From positions 1 to 64,000 of the forward strand of contig JAMPFJ010000009.1 in NCBI GenBank assembly GCA_023664535.1: a stretch of 64,000 bases of DNA, in the 5' to 3' direction. This stretch comes from Bacteroidales bacterium. Its GTDB lineage: Bacteria; Bacillota; Clostridia; Lachnospirales; Lachnospiraceae. Below, one piece after another: positions 25,067-32,560 of the stretch. A program made the position numbers and the translations under genes. Under the pieces are notes generated by a model that saw nothing but the letters and a program-made list of their open reading frames with translations, was not told where the DNA came from and did no database searches. Positions within the stretch are counted from its first letter, which is position 1. Every line of letters begins with the position of its first letter.

Positions 25067-25675
25067 TTAATGAGACTTTTCATATTTGACGGCTTTGCTA
25101 TAAAAAGTTTTTGGCAGCATATTACATTCCTCTGCTGCTTGTTCCATAGAGATTTTGCCTTTTCGCCATTCACTATGTGCCTTATAAAAATTATCGGGTA
25201 TCGGTACAGGTGGTCTGCCAAATTTTACCCCTCTTGCTTTTGCGGCAGCAATGCCTTCAGCCTGTCTTTGTTTGATATTTATCCGTTCATTTTCCGCAAC
25301 ATAGCTGAGAAGTGCAAGCACAATATCACTGATAAGTGTTCCCAAAAGATTCTTTTCACGTCTTGTATCCAAAATCGGCATATCAATCACAACTATGTCT
25401 GCTCCTTTTTCTTTTGTTATAATTCTCCATTGCTCGTTGAGGTCTTTATAATTTCGTCCCAAACGGTCTATTGACTTTACAAATAGTACGGAATTATTAT
25501 CCAGTTTTTTAATCAGCTTTTGATACTGCGGTCTTTCAAAATTCTTTCCCGACTGCTTATCCATATAAATCTGCGCTTGAGGCACGCCCATTTTAAGCAG
25601 GGCAATTCGCTGCCTGTCCTCGTTTTGTTCCCTTGTAGATACACGCATGTAGCCATAAATCTTAGTATTTTTCAT
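25067..25675 (-). CDS. Serine resolvase/invertase (Pin-like)
   Basis: This 202-residue small serine recombinase has the catalytic domain YGYMRVSTREQNEDRQRIAL (active Ser in VST), then FVKSIDRLGRNYKDL (conserved SIDRLGR) and VAENERINIKQRQAEGI. A C-terminal helix-turn-helix follows (GKISMEQAAEECNMLPKTFYSKAVK). Its length matches DNA invertases and resolvases, not large integrases. The gene ends 22 bp from the right inverted repeat of the 140-bp segment, which makes that segment its most likely substrate. An alternative is that it is a resolvase left by a transposon. Confidence 0.93.
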   Translation of the reverse strand: MKNTKIYGYMRVSTREQNEDRQRIALLKMGVPQAQIYMDKQSGKNFERPQYQKLIKKLDNNSVLFVKSIDRLGRNYKDLNEQWRIITKEKGADIVVIDMPILDTRREKNLLGTLISDIVLALLSYVAENERINIKQRQAEGIAAAKARGVKFGRPPVPIPDNFYKAHSEWRKGKISMEQAAEECNMLPKTFYSKAVKYEKSH

Positions 25676-25832
25676 ATTCTACCTCCCGTAAAAAACATTA
25701 TTGTGTATAAACAATGGTAATTGTATCAGAGTATATTTTCTATTATATTATTTTTCGTCAATGACTGGCAGAATTGATTTGCAACATTGCCTGATTTTCA
25801 ATCTGTCCGATGGTAAGTGCGTTATTTGGACG

Positions 25833-25857
25833 AAAAAAGGACTGCTTTTGCAATCCT
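25833..25857 (-). terminator. Terminator of the leftward 25.9-28.1 kb genes
   Basis: On the minus strand AGGATTGC-AAAA-GCAGTCCT is followed by TTTTTT. It lies in the 281-bp gap between the recombinase and the 73-residue gene; the rest of that gap holds nothing recognisable. Confidence 0.7.
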
Positions 25858-25956
25858 CTTTATTCTGATTATTCATTTTTTCGTTACGATAGAGTTAATG
25901 AAAAGGAAGTAGAACAATTTTTGTTTATTATCATAATAGAGCAAGTGTCGTTTGGA

Positions 25957-26178
25957 TTACACCAACAGACCTAATAAAGCGGTGACAACATCCAGTCCGG
26001 AAGTGGCAGTATTTTTCTTTATATTACCAAGAAGATCTAGCTGTTGATTGAGCGTTGCGGCTTGGTTGGTCTGTAAATATATCATTTTATTTCTGTGAAT
26101 AGTTTCATCAGCTAGGGCATATGCTAACTTATTTTGATTTAATGAATCATTCACTTGGTTAAGAATTTTAATACTCAT
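25957..26178 (-). CDS. Hypothetical 73-residue protein
   Basis: MSIKILNQVNDSLNQNKLAY ALADET... is Asn/Gln-rich and helical, with a hydrophobic C-terminus (VVTALLGLLV). A GGAGTTAATT ribosome site precedes the ATG. It follows the PPC-repeat gene by 22 bp on the same strand, so the two are probably cotranscribed. I do not recognise the family; small size and hydrophobic tail would fit a membrane-active or secreted peptide, but this is only a guess. Confidence 0.5.
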   Translation of the reverse strand: MSIKILNQVNDSLNQNKLAYALADETIHRNKMIYLQTNQAATLNQQLDLLGNIKKNTATSGLDVVTALLGLLV

Positions 26179-26200
26179 AGTAATTAACTCCTTTGCATTT

Positions 26201-27637
26201 TTAATTTAGTGTAATATCATATTTTACAGGATATCCGCTATTTTGTTTTATTTGAATAGTATAGGTTTCGCCTTGGTTCAATTCAACAGTTTCTTGATTG
26301 TTGTTAGAAAATGTGTAAGCAATTTCTTTTTGATTTTCTGTAAAAATAGTGAATGTATAATAATAGTTCACATCACTTATTTGAAATTCAAACGTATATT
26401 CACCAGAATATGGTGCAGTGTATTTATAAATATTACATTGGTCTTCATATGTTAATTTCCCGCTTATAGGAAAATCAGTGATTCTTTTTGTCTTTTTGGG
26501 AACGCCTATTGTTATTGTATAATTATCTAATAAACCAAGGCTTTCACAAATTTGTATTTCATAGGTTTCATTTTTTGTTAAGTTAAGAGTAGACCCTTTA
26601 TCCTCGGAAGAGCAACTTGAAATTTCTCTTTTTTTGGAATCGTACATTTTAAATAGAAATGAATTATTAACATTACTGGAATCAAAGTCAAATCGGTATG
26701 TACCAGTACGAGGAGCAGTATAATAGAAAAGGTCTATTTGGTCAGCGTAACTAATTGTTCCGCTAAATTGCTTTTCGGTAATTTGAACAGGTTCTTGAGG
26801 TACGCCGATAGAGATGGTATAGGCATCTAGTAAACCACTATATTCTTCAATGGTAATAGTATATATTTCATCTTTTTCCAATTTGACAGTAGCGCCATCT
26901 AGTGAAGTAGTATCTGCTAAGATTTTTTTTCGTGAATCACTTAAGTAAAATTGAAAAGGATGATTAACATCACTAATATCGAAAGAAAAGTGATAAATTC
27001 CGGTAACGGGAGCTTGATAATATTTAATATTTTCCTGATCTTCATACGTAATTGAATCCGAAAAGGAAGTTCCTTCGATGGTAGACGCTGGGGTTGGCTC
27101 ATTTATTTTAACGGAAAAATTGTCGAGTAAACCGTTATATTCGTCAACACAAATAGTATAAATTTCATCTTCGACTAAATCAGCAGAGATTCCATCGTCA
27201 TTAGCTACGGATTCAGAAATGGATTCGCCCGATGAGTCAAATATTGAAAAGTAAAAGGGATTGTTTATATCACTATAGTCAAAATCAAAATGATATCGTC
27301 CGGTAGTAATAGCTGTATAGGTATATGACAGATGCTCTGATTCATAAGTAATTGCGCCAGATATGATTCCAGTTGTTTCTTTTGCTTTGTCCGAAGAAAT
27401 TACAAGTTCCTCATCATTTGAAATAACAGGCTCCGTTGTGTATTCTGTGATAGATGGTGCATAAGTGGTAGTCGTTTCAGTAGTTTTGTTTTCGGTATCT
27501 GCTCCAGAAAAGGGGAATATATAAAATAAAATGGCAAATATAAAGGGGATTATACTAAATAGTCTACCGGATTCTTTAGCAAAAATTAGGACTAAAAGAC
27601 CTATGATTGCACAGATTATTATAACAATAGATATCAT
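26201..27637 (-). CDS. Membrane protein with four tandem PPC-like beta-sandwich repeats
   Basis: The 478-residue protein has two N-terminal membrane segments (about 1-19 and 25-44) and a Thr-rich spacer (50-80). Four repeats of about 95 residues follow, each with the pattern ITYE(D/S)...(Y)YTAP.TG.Y.FDF..SDVN..F.F.(I/L)(Y/F)D and ending NYTI.IGVP. This fits bacterial pre-peptidase C-terminal (PPC)-like beta-sandwich domains, displayed outside the membrane. The four repeats start at about residues 90, 185, 285 and 385. It may bind ligands or other cells. It belongs to the AT-rich cargo with the small genes around it. Confidence 0.65.
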   Translation of the reverse strand: MISIVIIICAIIGLLVLIFAKESGRLFSIIPFIFAILFYIFPFSGADTENKTTETTTTYAPSITEYTTEPVISNDEELVISSDKAKETTGIISGAITYESEHLSYTYTAITTGRYHFDFDYSDINNPFYFSIFDSSGESISESVANDDGISADLVEDEIYTICVDEYNGLLDNFSVKINEPTPASTIEGTSFSDSITYEDQENIKYYQAPVTGIYHFSFDISDVNHPFQFYLSDSRKKILADTTSLDGATVKLEKDEIYTITIEEYSGLLDAYTISIGVPQEPVQITEKQFSGTISYADQIDLFYYTAPRTGTYRFDFDSSNVNNSFLFKMYDSKKREISSCSSEDKGSTLNLTKNETYEIQICESLGLLDNYTITIGVPKKTKRITDFPISGKLTYEDQCNIYKYTAPYSGEYTFEFQISDVNYYYTFTIFTENQKEIAYTFSNNNQETVELNQGETYTIQIKQNSGYPVKYDITLN

Positions 27638-27753
27638 GGTGTTTTTGCTCCTTGTAAATAGTGTTTTTATTATAGTAGCAATGGCTTATTGCATTTTATC
27701 CTGTAATCTTCTGAATGCAGAACTAGTTATAAAAGATACATAATATTTACCAC

Positions 27754-28119
27754 TTACATTTCCATCTCATATGATTCTTCATTACAGGGGGCATTTTCAA
27801 GAGCTTCGTCAATAGCCGCATCCAGCTGCTGTTCATAAGCATATCTTGATGGCAATGAAAGCACGTTATCTGTAATATCCTTAGCAGTTTGTTCACTATT
27901 GATATTACCGTCAAAATTAATGGTAGCTGATAAAGAAGAGTAAATATAATCCGTAGGGATATCTTTTAATATTTCATGCAATATAGCTATGTTAATAATT
28001 GCAGTTAATAAATTGTTGATAATATCGCTATTACTTTTTTTGTATTCATCCAGTTTGATTTCGATTTTCTTTTTTAACTCGGCTTTTTCCTCTTCTGTTA
28101 ATTCTTGCTTTTCATTCAT
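27754..28119 (-). CDS. Hypothetical cargo protein
   Basis: This 121-residue acidic protein begins with a charged helix (LTEEEKAELKKKIEIKLDEY KK) and has a hydrophobic middle (INNLLTAIINIAILHEIL) and an acidic, Met-Glu-rich end. No family is recognised. It lies between the PPC-repeat protein and the XRE regulator, all reading leftward, and the AAGGAGAGATT ribosome site is good. It is probably part of the same cargo operon. Confidence 0.5.
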   Translation of the reverse strand: MNEKQELTEEEKAELKKKIEIKLDEYKKSNSDIINNLLTAIINIAILHEILKDIPTDYIYSSLSATINFDGNINSEQTAKDITDNVLSLPSRYAYEQQLDAAIDEALENAPCNEESYEMEM

Positions 28120-28163
28120 TTTTTAATCTCTCCTTATGTAGACGATATTTCTTTCTCTTTTGA

Positions 28164-28517
28164 TTATCCGATACGATGCTCTTTTTCCTGGTGAAGTTCC
28201 TGTTCTCTAACTAATGCAGACATGTTTCCAATAATAATATCTCTGTTAGATGAATTTAACTTTCTGCCGTAGTATGTAAGTTTGTTAAAAAATTCCTCGT
28301 TTTCGTTTTGTAATTCATCTAATCCGAGTAGATAATCAGTGCTTACAGAAAAAAAAGAGGCAAGGCGTTTGAGTATTTCTATATCAGGCTGACTTATTTT
28401 TCTTTCGTAGCCCGTAATAGTCTGCCGAGATATGCCAATACTGTTAGCCAATTCTTCCTGTGTGATATGAAATGATTTTCGTAGACTTTTAATTTTGTCT
28501 CCAATTATTGAATCCAT
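28164..28517 (-). CDS. XRE-family transcriptional repressor
   Basis: The 117-residue protein has a classical Cro/C1 helix-turn-helix at residues 6-62 (IKSLRKSFHITQEELANSIG ISRQTITGYERKISQPDIEI), then SVSTDYLLGLDEL and a helical tail. Start ATG 28517 is chosen because GCGGGGTGA lies six bases upstream; the GTG at 28526 is inside that site. Two 13-bp direct repeats (28566-28578 and 28588-28600) next to its start and overlapping the divergent promoter are likely operators. It would thus control both itself and the transcript leading into the noncoding region at 28.7-29.1 kb. Confidence 0.85.
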   Translation of the reverse strand: MDSIIGDKIKSLRKSFHITQEELANSIGISRQTITGYERKISQPDIEILKRLASFFSVSTDYLLGLDELQNENEEFFNKLTYYGRKLNSSNRDIIIGNMSALVREQELHQEKEHRIG

Positions 28518-28565
28518 AATTTTCACCCCGCTTTATTTTAGCATTATCACACATATATAAATTAG

Positions 28566-28600
28566 AATGCTTAGATATATACATAAAAATGCTTAGATAT
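28566..28600. promoter_or_regulatory. Tandem operator-like repeats
   Basis: AATGCTTAGATAT occurs exactly at 28566-28578 and 28588-28600, 22 bp apart (two helix turns), directly upstream of a strong rightward promoter and of the XRE gene. Confidence 0.65.
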
Positions 28601-28629
28601 TTGACATAATGGAAATGATGGTGTAAAAT
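28601..28629 (+). promoter_or_regulatory. Strong rightward promoter
   Basis: TTGACA (28601-28606), 17-bp spacer, TAAAAT (28624-28629). The second operator repeat abuts its -35. No ORF longer than 16 codons follows for 600 bp, so the product may be a noncoding RNA. Confidence 0.7.
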
Positions 28630-28733
28630 GAAGAAAGTAATATTCCTAAATTCAGTTAGGGTTGGTGATAAAATATAAAAATGATGGATTGATAAATATT
28701 GGTACGAGGGAAAGAAATAATGACATATTGTTC

Positions 28734-28767
28734 TATCAGAGCATTCTCACGCAAGAATCCTCTGATA
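28734..28767. other. Hairpin TATCAGAG...CTCTGATA
   Basis: An 8-bp perfect stem, a C/C mismatch, then ATTCT/AGAAT and a six-base loop. There is no T run, so it is unlikely to be a terminator; it could be RNA structure or a protein site. Confidence 0.45.
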
Positions 28768-28853
28768 AGATAATATGCAGTGAAGCTATAGACGGTATAG
28801 CAATAGATGTATATTTATAGTGGAAAGTATAGATGTAAATAACATTTATATAA

Positions 28854-29090
28854 GTAGGCGGGGACCATGATAACTGAATAGTACGATACGGCTGGGCGTT
28901 AGTTATTGAAATAAGCGGAGTCAAGCAAAGAGCTGCGGAGATGTGGAGCGATAAGCGAAAGCGGTAATACGGAGCGGTAGTTATAACTAAAGAAACCCAC
29001 CTACCAGAACCTGGACGCAGATGGGTACTCGGGCACGAAACGCACCGGGAGAGAACAAGAACTGGGAAAGCAGAAATGCTGGCTGTAAAG
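28854..29090 (+). ncRNA. Candidate structured noncoding RNA
   Basis: A GC-rich island in AT-rich DNA with no ORF. GTAGGCGGG (28854-28862) can pair with CCCACCTAC (28996-29004) and enclose smaller helices (ATAACT/AGTTAT; GCGATAAGCGAAAGC). Further short hairpins follow (CCAGAACCTGG; CTCGG...CCGGGAG; AGCAGAAATGCT). It lies downstream of the strong XRE-controlled promoter. I cannot place it in a known RNA family. Confidence 0.45.
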
Positions 29091-29229
29091 TACAAGTTAT
29101 TTTTATTGCTATAGCTGGAACGTAAGTGTGCAGCGTTTGCAGATTTACGTTTTCGCTATGAGTGTTAATATTTTCAGATTATTTCTCATAGACTGGACAA
29201 AGAGTATAAAGGCAGGGGGTGATTCCACC

Positions 29230-29391
29230 GTGAAAAAAAGAAAATTGAATTATACCATACATAATCCTAACACCGTGGAAGAAACCGCTAAAATTTTAAT
29301 GGATATCCTAATCCAGGCAAATGAGGAAAAGGTGGAAAGGAAATTCAAGGAATTGCAGGAATGCTTTGCCGCCGATGAATTGGAGGGCTGA
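29230..29391 (+). CDS. Small protein ahead of the integrase
   Basis: A 53-residue basic protein starting at GTG 29230 (AGGGGGTGA at 29214-29222 is the ribosome site): VKKRKLNYTIHNPNTVEETA... followed by a helix ending in ELQECFAADELEG. Short ORFs of this kind commonly precede large serine recombinases in Lachnospiraceae mobile elements. It may act as a directionality factor or regulator, but the sequence gives no proof. Confidence 0.55.
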   Translation: MKKRKLNYTIHNPNTVEETAKILMDILIQANEEKVERKFKELQECFAADELEG

Positions 29392-29435
29392 AAGGCTGCT
29401 GCTTAAACAGGCAGTTTTTGTCGCAGGGTAATGAC

Positions 29436-29464
29436 TTGAGTTTCTGCATTTAAATGCGTATAAT
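29436..29464 (+). promoter_or_regulatory. Integrase promoter
   Basis: TTGAGT (29436-29441), 17-bp spacer, TATAAT (29459-29464), 39 bp upstream of the recombinase ATG. Confidence 0.7.
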
Positions 29465-29502
29465 GAAATGTAATAAATACATTAGCGAAGAAAGGTTTTG
29501 TC

Positions 29503-31071
29503 ATGAATATTGCCGCTTATTGCAGAGTTTCGACCGATAAAGCCGACCAGTTGAATAGCCTGGAAGCGCAAAAAGAATTTTTTTCTGAATATACAAAACG
29601 TACCGGTGACAATCTTGTCCGTCTGTATGCAGATGAGGGGATATCCGGTACAAAAATTAAAAACCGTAAGGAATTTCTGCGTATGATGTCCGATGCCGAA
29701 CACGGTCTGTTTGATATGGTAGTGGTCAAGGATATTTCCCGTTTTGCCAGGAATACAGTAGATTTGCTTCAAAATATCCGCAAATTAAAATCTCTCGGTA
29801 TTGAAACGCAATTCCTTACTGCTAACATGACCAGCATGGGCAACAGTGAGTTTGTTCTGACTATTTTCGGAGCATTGGCGCAGGAGGAAAGCGCAAATAC
29901 TTCCAAGCGGGTGAAGTTTGGTAAAAAGATGAATGCGGAAAAAGGACGTGTTCCCAATATTGTCTATGGCTATGACAAGACGATTGGGGATTATTTTAAT
30001 TTAACAATCAATGAAGAAGAAGCGGGTGTTATTCGTCAAATATATCAATGGTATACCAAAGAAGGCTATGGAGCCGCTAAGATTTCCATCATGTTGAATG
30101 ACAGAGGTTGTAAGACAAAACGAAACTGTAACTGGAGCCAGAATGCAGTCTGCCGTATTTTAACCAATGAATTATACACCGGAAAGATTATTAACGGAAA
30201 ACAGGAGGTGGCAGATTTTCTAACCGGGCAGCGCAGGGATAAGAATGAAGATGAATGGATAGTGGTGGATAGACCGGACCTGCAGATTATCAAGCCGGAG
30301 GTATTTAAAGAGGCACATGCGATTCTTCAGTCACGCAATCAGACATTTCATCATTCCCATCAACGTCAGAGCAATAAATATCTGTTTTCCACACTAATCC
30401 GCTGTAAGGACTGCGGGTGGTCTTTCCGGAGAACGGTACGGACATATAAGAATACCTATGTACGCTGGGTGTGTTCCGCACATAATGGACGGGGAGCAGA
30501 CAGCTGTCCGAATGCGGTTACGGTGGATGAAGACGAACTGATAGAGGTTCTGCAGGAATATTTTACCGAGATTTTGAAGCAAAAGAAGAAAGTAATCAGC
30601 CATGTGGTTAACGAATTTCAACGGGTTTATAAAGCAAAGGATGAAAATGCTGCGTATGAAAAAGAATTAAATCTACAGCTGAACAGGTTGCGGAGGTCAA
30701 GGCAGAAATACATGGATATGTATACTGATGATTTGATTTCCAGAGAGGAATTAAATGAAAAAATCGGCGGAATGCGCAGGGAAATAGAGCGATTAGAAAA
30801 TGAATTAAAAATGGTATCTTATCACATGACTAAAGGAGAGCAGCTGGAGAGTATATTAAACAGTACGTTTAAGCAGATTGAGGATATTGCCGATGTGCAT
30901 GAGATGACAAATGCGCAGCTGAAGAAGCTGATTCAGAAGATAGAAGTAGACAGGGAAGGGAACGTGGAAATATTCTTATGCTTGTTTGGTGATTTGGGAT
31001 TAGAGGATGTGATACTGATTGGGGATAATCCTGTTGGCAATAGCGTTCCCGATTGTAACAACCATACATAA
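29503..31071 (+). CDS. Large serine recombinase (ICE integrase)
   Basis: The 522-residue protein has an N-terminal resolvase domain (AAYCRVSTDKADQLNSLEAQ, catalytic Ser in RVST; VVVKDISRFARN). A recombinase domain follows (YGYDKTIGDYFNLTINEEEAGVIRQIYQWY in frame, about 155-260), then a zinc ribbon (CKDCGW...C) near 305-350. A long coiled coil (about 380-450) and a C-terminal end of the TndX/SpoIVCA type complete it. It catalyses integration and excision of the ICE. The reading frame runs to 31071, overlapping the first codons of the spoIIID fragment, so the attachment site lies inside or just before its stop codon. It has its own promoter. Confidence 0.95.
   Translation: MNIAAYCRVSTDKADQLNSLEAQKEFFSEYTKRTGDNLVRLYADEGISGTKIKNRKEFLRMMSDAEHGLFDMVVVKDISRFARNTVDLLQNIRKLKSLGIETQFLTANMTSMGNSEFVLTIFGALAQEESANTSKRVKFGKKMNAEKGRVPNIVYGYDKTIGDYFNLTINEEEAGVIRQIYQWYTKEGYGAAKISIMLNDRGCKTKRNCNWSQNAVCRILTNELYTGKIINGKQEVADFLTGQRRDKNEDEWIVVDRPDLQIIKPEVFKEAHAILQSRNQTFHHSHQRQSNKYLFSTLIRCKDCGWSFRRTVRTYKNTYVRWVCSAHNGRGADSCPNAVTVDEDELIEVLQEYFTEILKQKKKVISHVVNEFQRVYKAKDENAAYEKELNLQLNRLRRSRQKYMDMYTDDLISREELNEKIGGMRREIERLENELKMVSYHMTKGEQLESILNSTFKQIEDIADVHEMTNAQLKKLIQKIEVDREGNVEIFLCLFGDLGLEDVILIGDNPVGNSVPDCNNHT
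31040..31066. other. Probable right attachment site (ICE/spoIIID junction)
   Basis: SpoIIID similarity starts at about 31052 (codons for TTIHKD) while the integrase frame continues to 31071. The crossover core must lie in or near this interval. The left partner site is outside the window, so the exact core cannot be defined. Confidence 0.5.
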
Positions 31072-31213
31072 GGATGTATCAGAGCGGCTGGCATATATCA
31101 ACCCGGCGCTGGCACAGGAGGTAAGAAAGGTGTTGGATGTGAACAAGGCAGAGCGCCATATCAGAGGGGGGATGGCGACAAAGGAAAAATACCTGCAGGA
31201 AAAGACAGGATGA
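31052..31213 (+). pseudogene. spoIIID: 3' half of spoIIID, interrupted by the ICE
   Basis: The frame ends with TIHKDVSERLAYINPALAQE, then VRKVLDVNKAERHIRGGMAT and KEKYLQEKTG. This matches the C-terminal half of SpoIIID, the mother-cell sporulation regulator; the B. subtilis protein has STVHKD-ERLPEINP-LA-EV-LD-RHLRGGEATKLKY in the same order. The N-terminal half with most of its helix-turn-helix is missing here and should lie beyond the left end of the ICE. Codons before TIHKD (ILLAIAFPIVT) belong to the ICE. Excision would be expected to rebuild an intact gene. The stop at 31211-31213 is the native one. Confidence 0.85.
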
Positions 31214-31359
31214 GAAAGAACAATCTTAAAATAATCTGAATATTTTTTTCTTTCCCTTGCCAAACCACTTAAAATGTGAGAAAACTTGTATAAAGTGGGG
31301 GCAAGGGATTCCAATTTATCCCAATCTGGCGAAAAAAATATGAAAAATGAGAAGAAAAT

Positions 31360-31388
31360 TTGCACTTATGACCAAAATCTAATATAAT
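31360..31388 (+). promoter_or_regulatory. Promoter of the yhaO-yhaN operon
   Basis: TTGCAC (31360-31365), 17-bp spacer, TATAAT (31383-31388). It lies in the 286-bp gap after spoIIID; nothing else is seen in that gap. Confidence 0.75.
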
Positions 31389-31499
31389 AGGAATGTATGT
31401 ACTTTTATCCGGATACCTTTGCGGTGAAAGTGCAGGGCAGCCAAGCAGAAGCAGGCGGTTACATTTGCGAGAATAAAAAGATAAGAGGCAGGTGCGAAA

Positions 31500-32558
31500 A
31501 TGAAATTTATACACATGGCAGACGTCCATTTAGGAATACAGCCGGATAAGGGAAAGCCCTGGAGCCGGGAAAGGGAACAGGAGATAAAGGATACATTCGT
31601 AAAGGTGGTGGAGGATGCAGAGGCAAAGCAGGTTGATTTGCTGCTGATTGCCGGTGATTTATTCCATATGCCTCCGTCAGAGGGGATGCTTCGGGATGTG
31701 GATTATATTTTGTCCAGACTGACAAAGACGAAAACCATTATGATTGCCGGCAACCATGATTATATGAAGCCGGACAGCCCAATGGCAAATTATAAGTTTT
31801 CCTCAAAAACCATCTGCTTGTCAGCGGATAAAATCAGCAATGTATATATGAAAGATTTGAACACCTGTGTAACGGGATTTTCTTATGACAGCAAAGAGAA
31901 TGAGGATGATATTTTAAACCATATCAAACCGGCAAAGCAGGGCGCTTTTAATATTTTACTGGCGCATGGCGGAGATGCAAAGCATTTGCCTTTCAATAAG
32001 AAAAACCTGCGGGAATCCAATTTTGACTATATTGCGCTGGGACATATCCATAAACCGGAAATTATCAAGGAGGATGCTGTGATTATGGCGGGCTCGCTGG
32101 AGCCGATTGATTATACGGATACCGGAGCAAGGGGTTATATCTATGGTGTGGAGCAGGACGGCATATTAAAGACAGAATTTGTGCCGGTTGCCAAACGGGC
32201 ATATATGAATCTGTTAATCAATATTAAACCGGACCATACCCCGCAGATGATTGTAGATTTAGTGGACAGGCAGATTCGGAATCTGGGCACACAGCATATT
32301 TACCGCATACTGGTCAAAGGACACAATCATAACCATGATGTATTTGATTTTTCGAGTATCGAGAACAAATATAATATTTATGAGGTGGTTACAGAGGTTG
32401 CGGAGGAGTATGACTTAGGAAAGCTTTACGAGGAGAACCGGGACAATCTGGTGGGTAAATTTATTGGACAGCTTTCCGATAATTACTATGGAGATGAGAT
32501 TTGCAAAAAAGCAATTCACTATGGTCTGGATGTACTACTAAAGACGGGGGAGCAGTAA
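31500..32558 (+). CDS. YhaO-like DNA repair metallophosphoesterase (SbcD/Mre11 family)
   Basis: The 352-residue protein carries all calcineurin-like phosphoesterase motifs: ADVHLG (7-12), GDLFH (52-56), GNHDY (about 84-88), LAHGGD (about 155) and GHIHKPE (about 181). These bind two metals for exonuclease or endonuclease action on DNA ends. A C-terminal capping domain follows. It lies directly before an SMC-like ATPase gene (2-bp gap), the same pairing as YhaO/YhaN of B. subtilis and SbcD/SbcC. The AGAGGCAGGTG ribosome site precedes ATG 31500. Confidence 0.9.
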   Translation: MKFIHMADVHLGIQPDKGKPWSREREQEIKDTFVKVVEDAEAKQVDLLLIAGDLFHMPPSEGMLRDVDYILSRLTKTKTIMIAGNHDYMKPDSPMANYKFSSKTICLSADKISNVYMKDLNTCVTGFSYDSKENEDDILNHIKPAKQGAFNILLAHGGDAKHLPFNKKNLRESNFDYIALGHIHKPEIIKEDAVIMAGSLEPIDYTDTGARGYIYGVEQDGILKTEFVPVAKRAYMNLLINIKPDHTPQMIVDLVDRQIRNLGTQHIYRILVKGHNHNHDVFDFSSIENKYNIYEVVTEVAEEYDLGKLYEENRDNLVGKFIGQLSDNYYGDEICKKAIHYGLDVLLKTGEQ

Positions 32559-32560
32559 TT

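Noticed and set aside
28854-29090. Group I/II intron, T-box or riboswitch
   Set aside because: No domain V, no group I core, no T-box consensus and no downstream gene that fits; left as an unassigned structured region.
31019-31051. Start of a new gene at ATG 31019
   Set aside because: These codons lie inside the integrase gene in another frame and do not match SpoIIID; only the part from about 31052 does.
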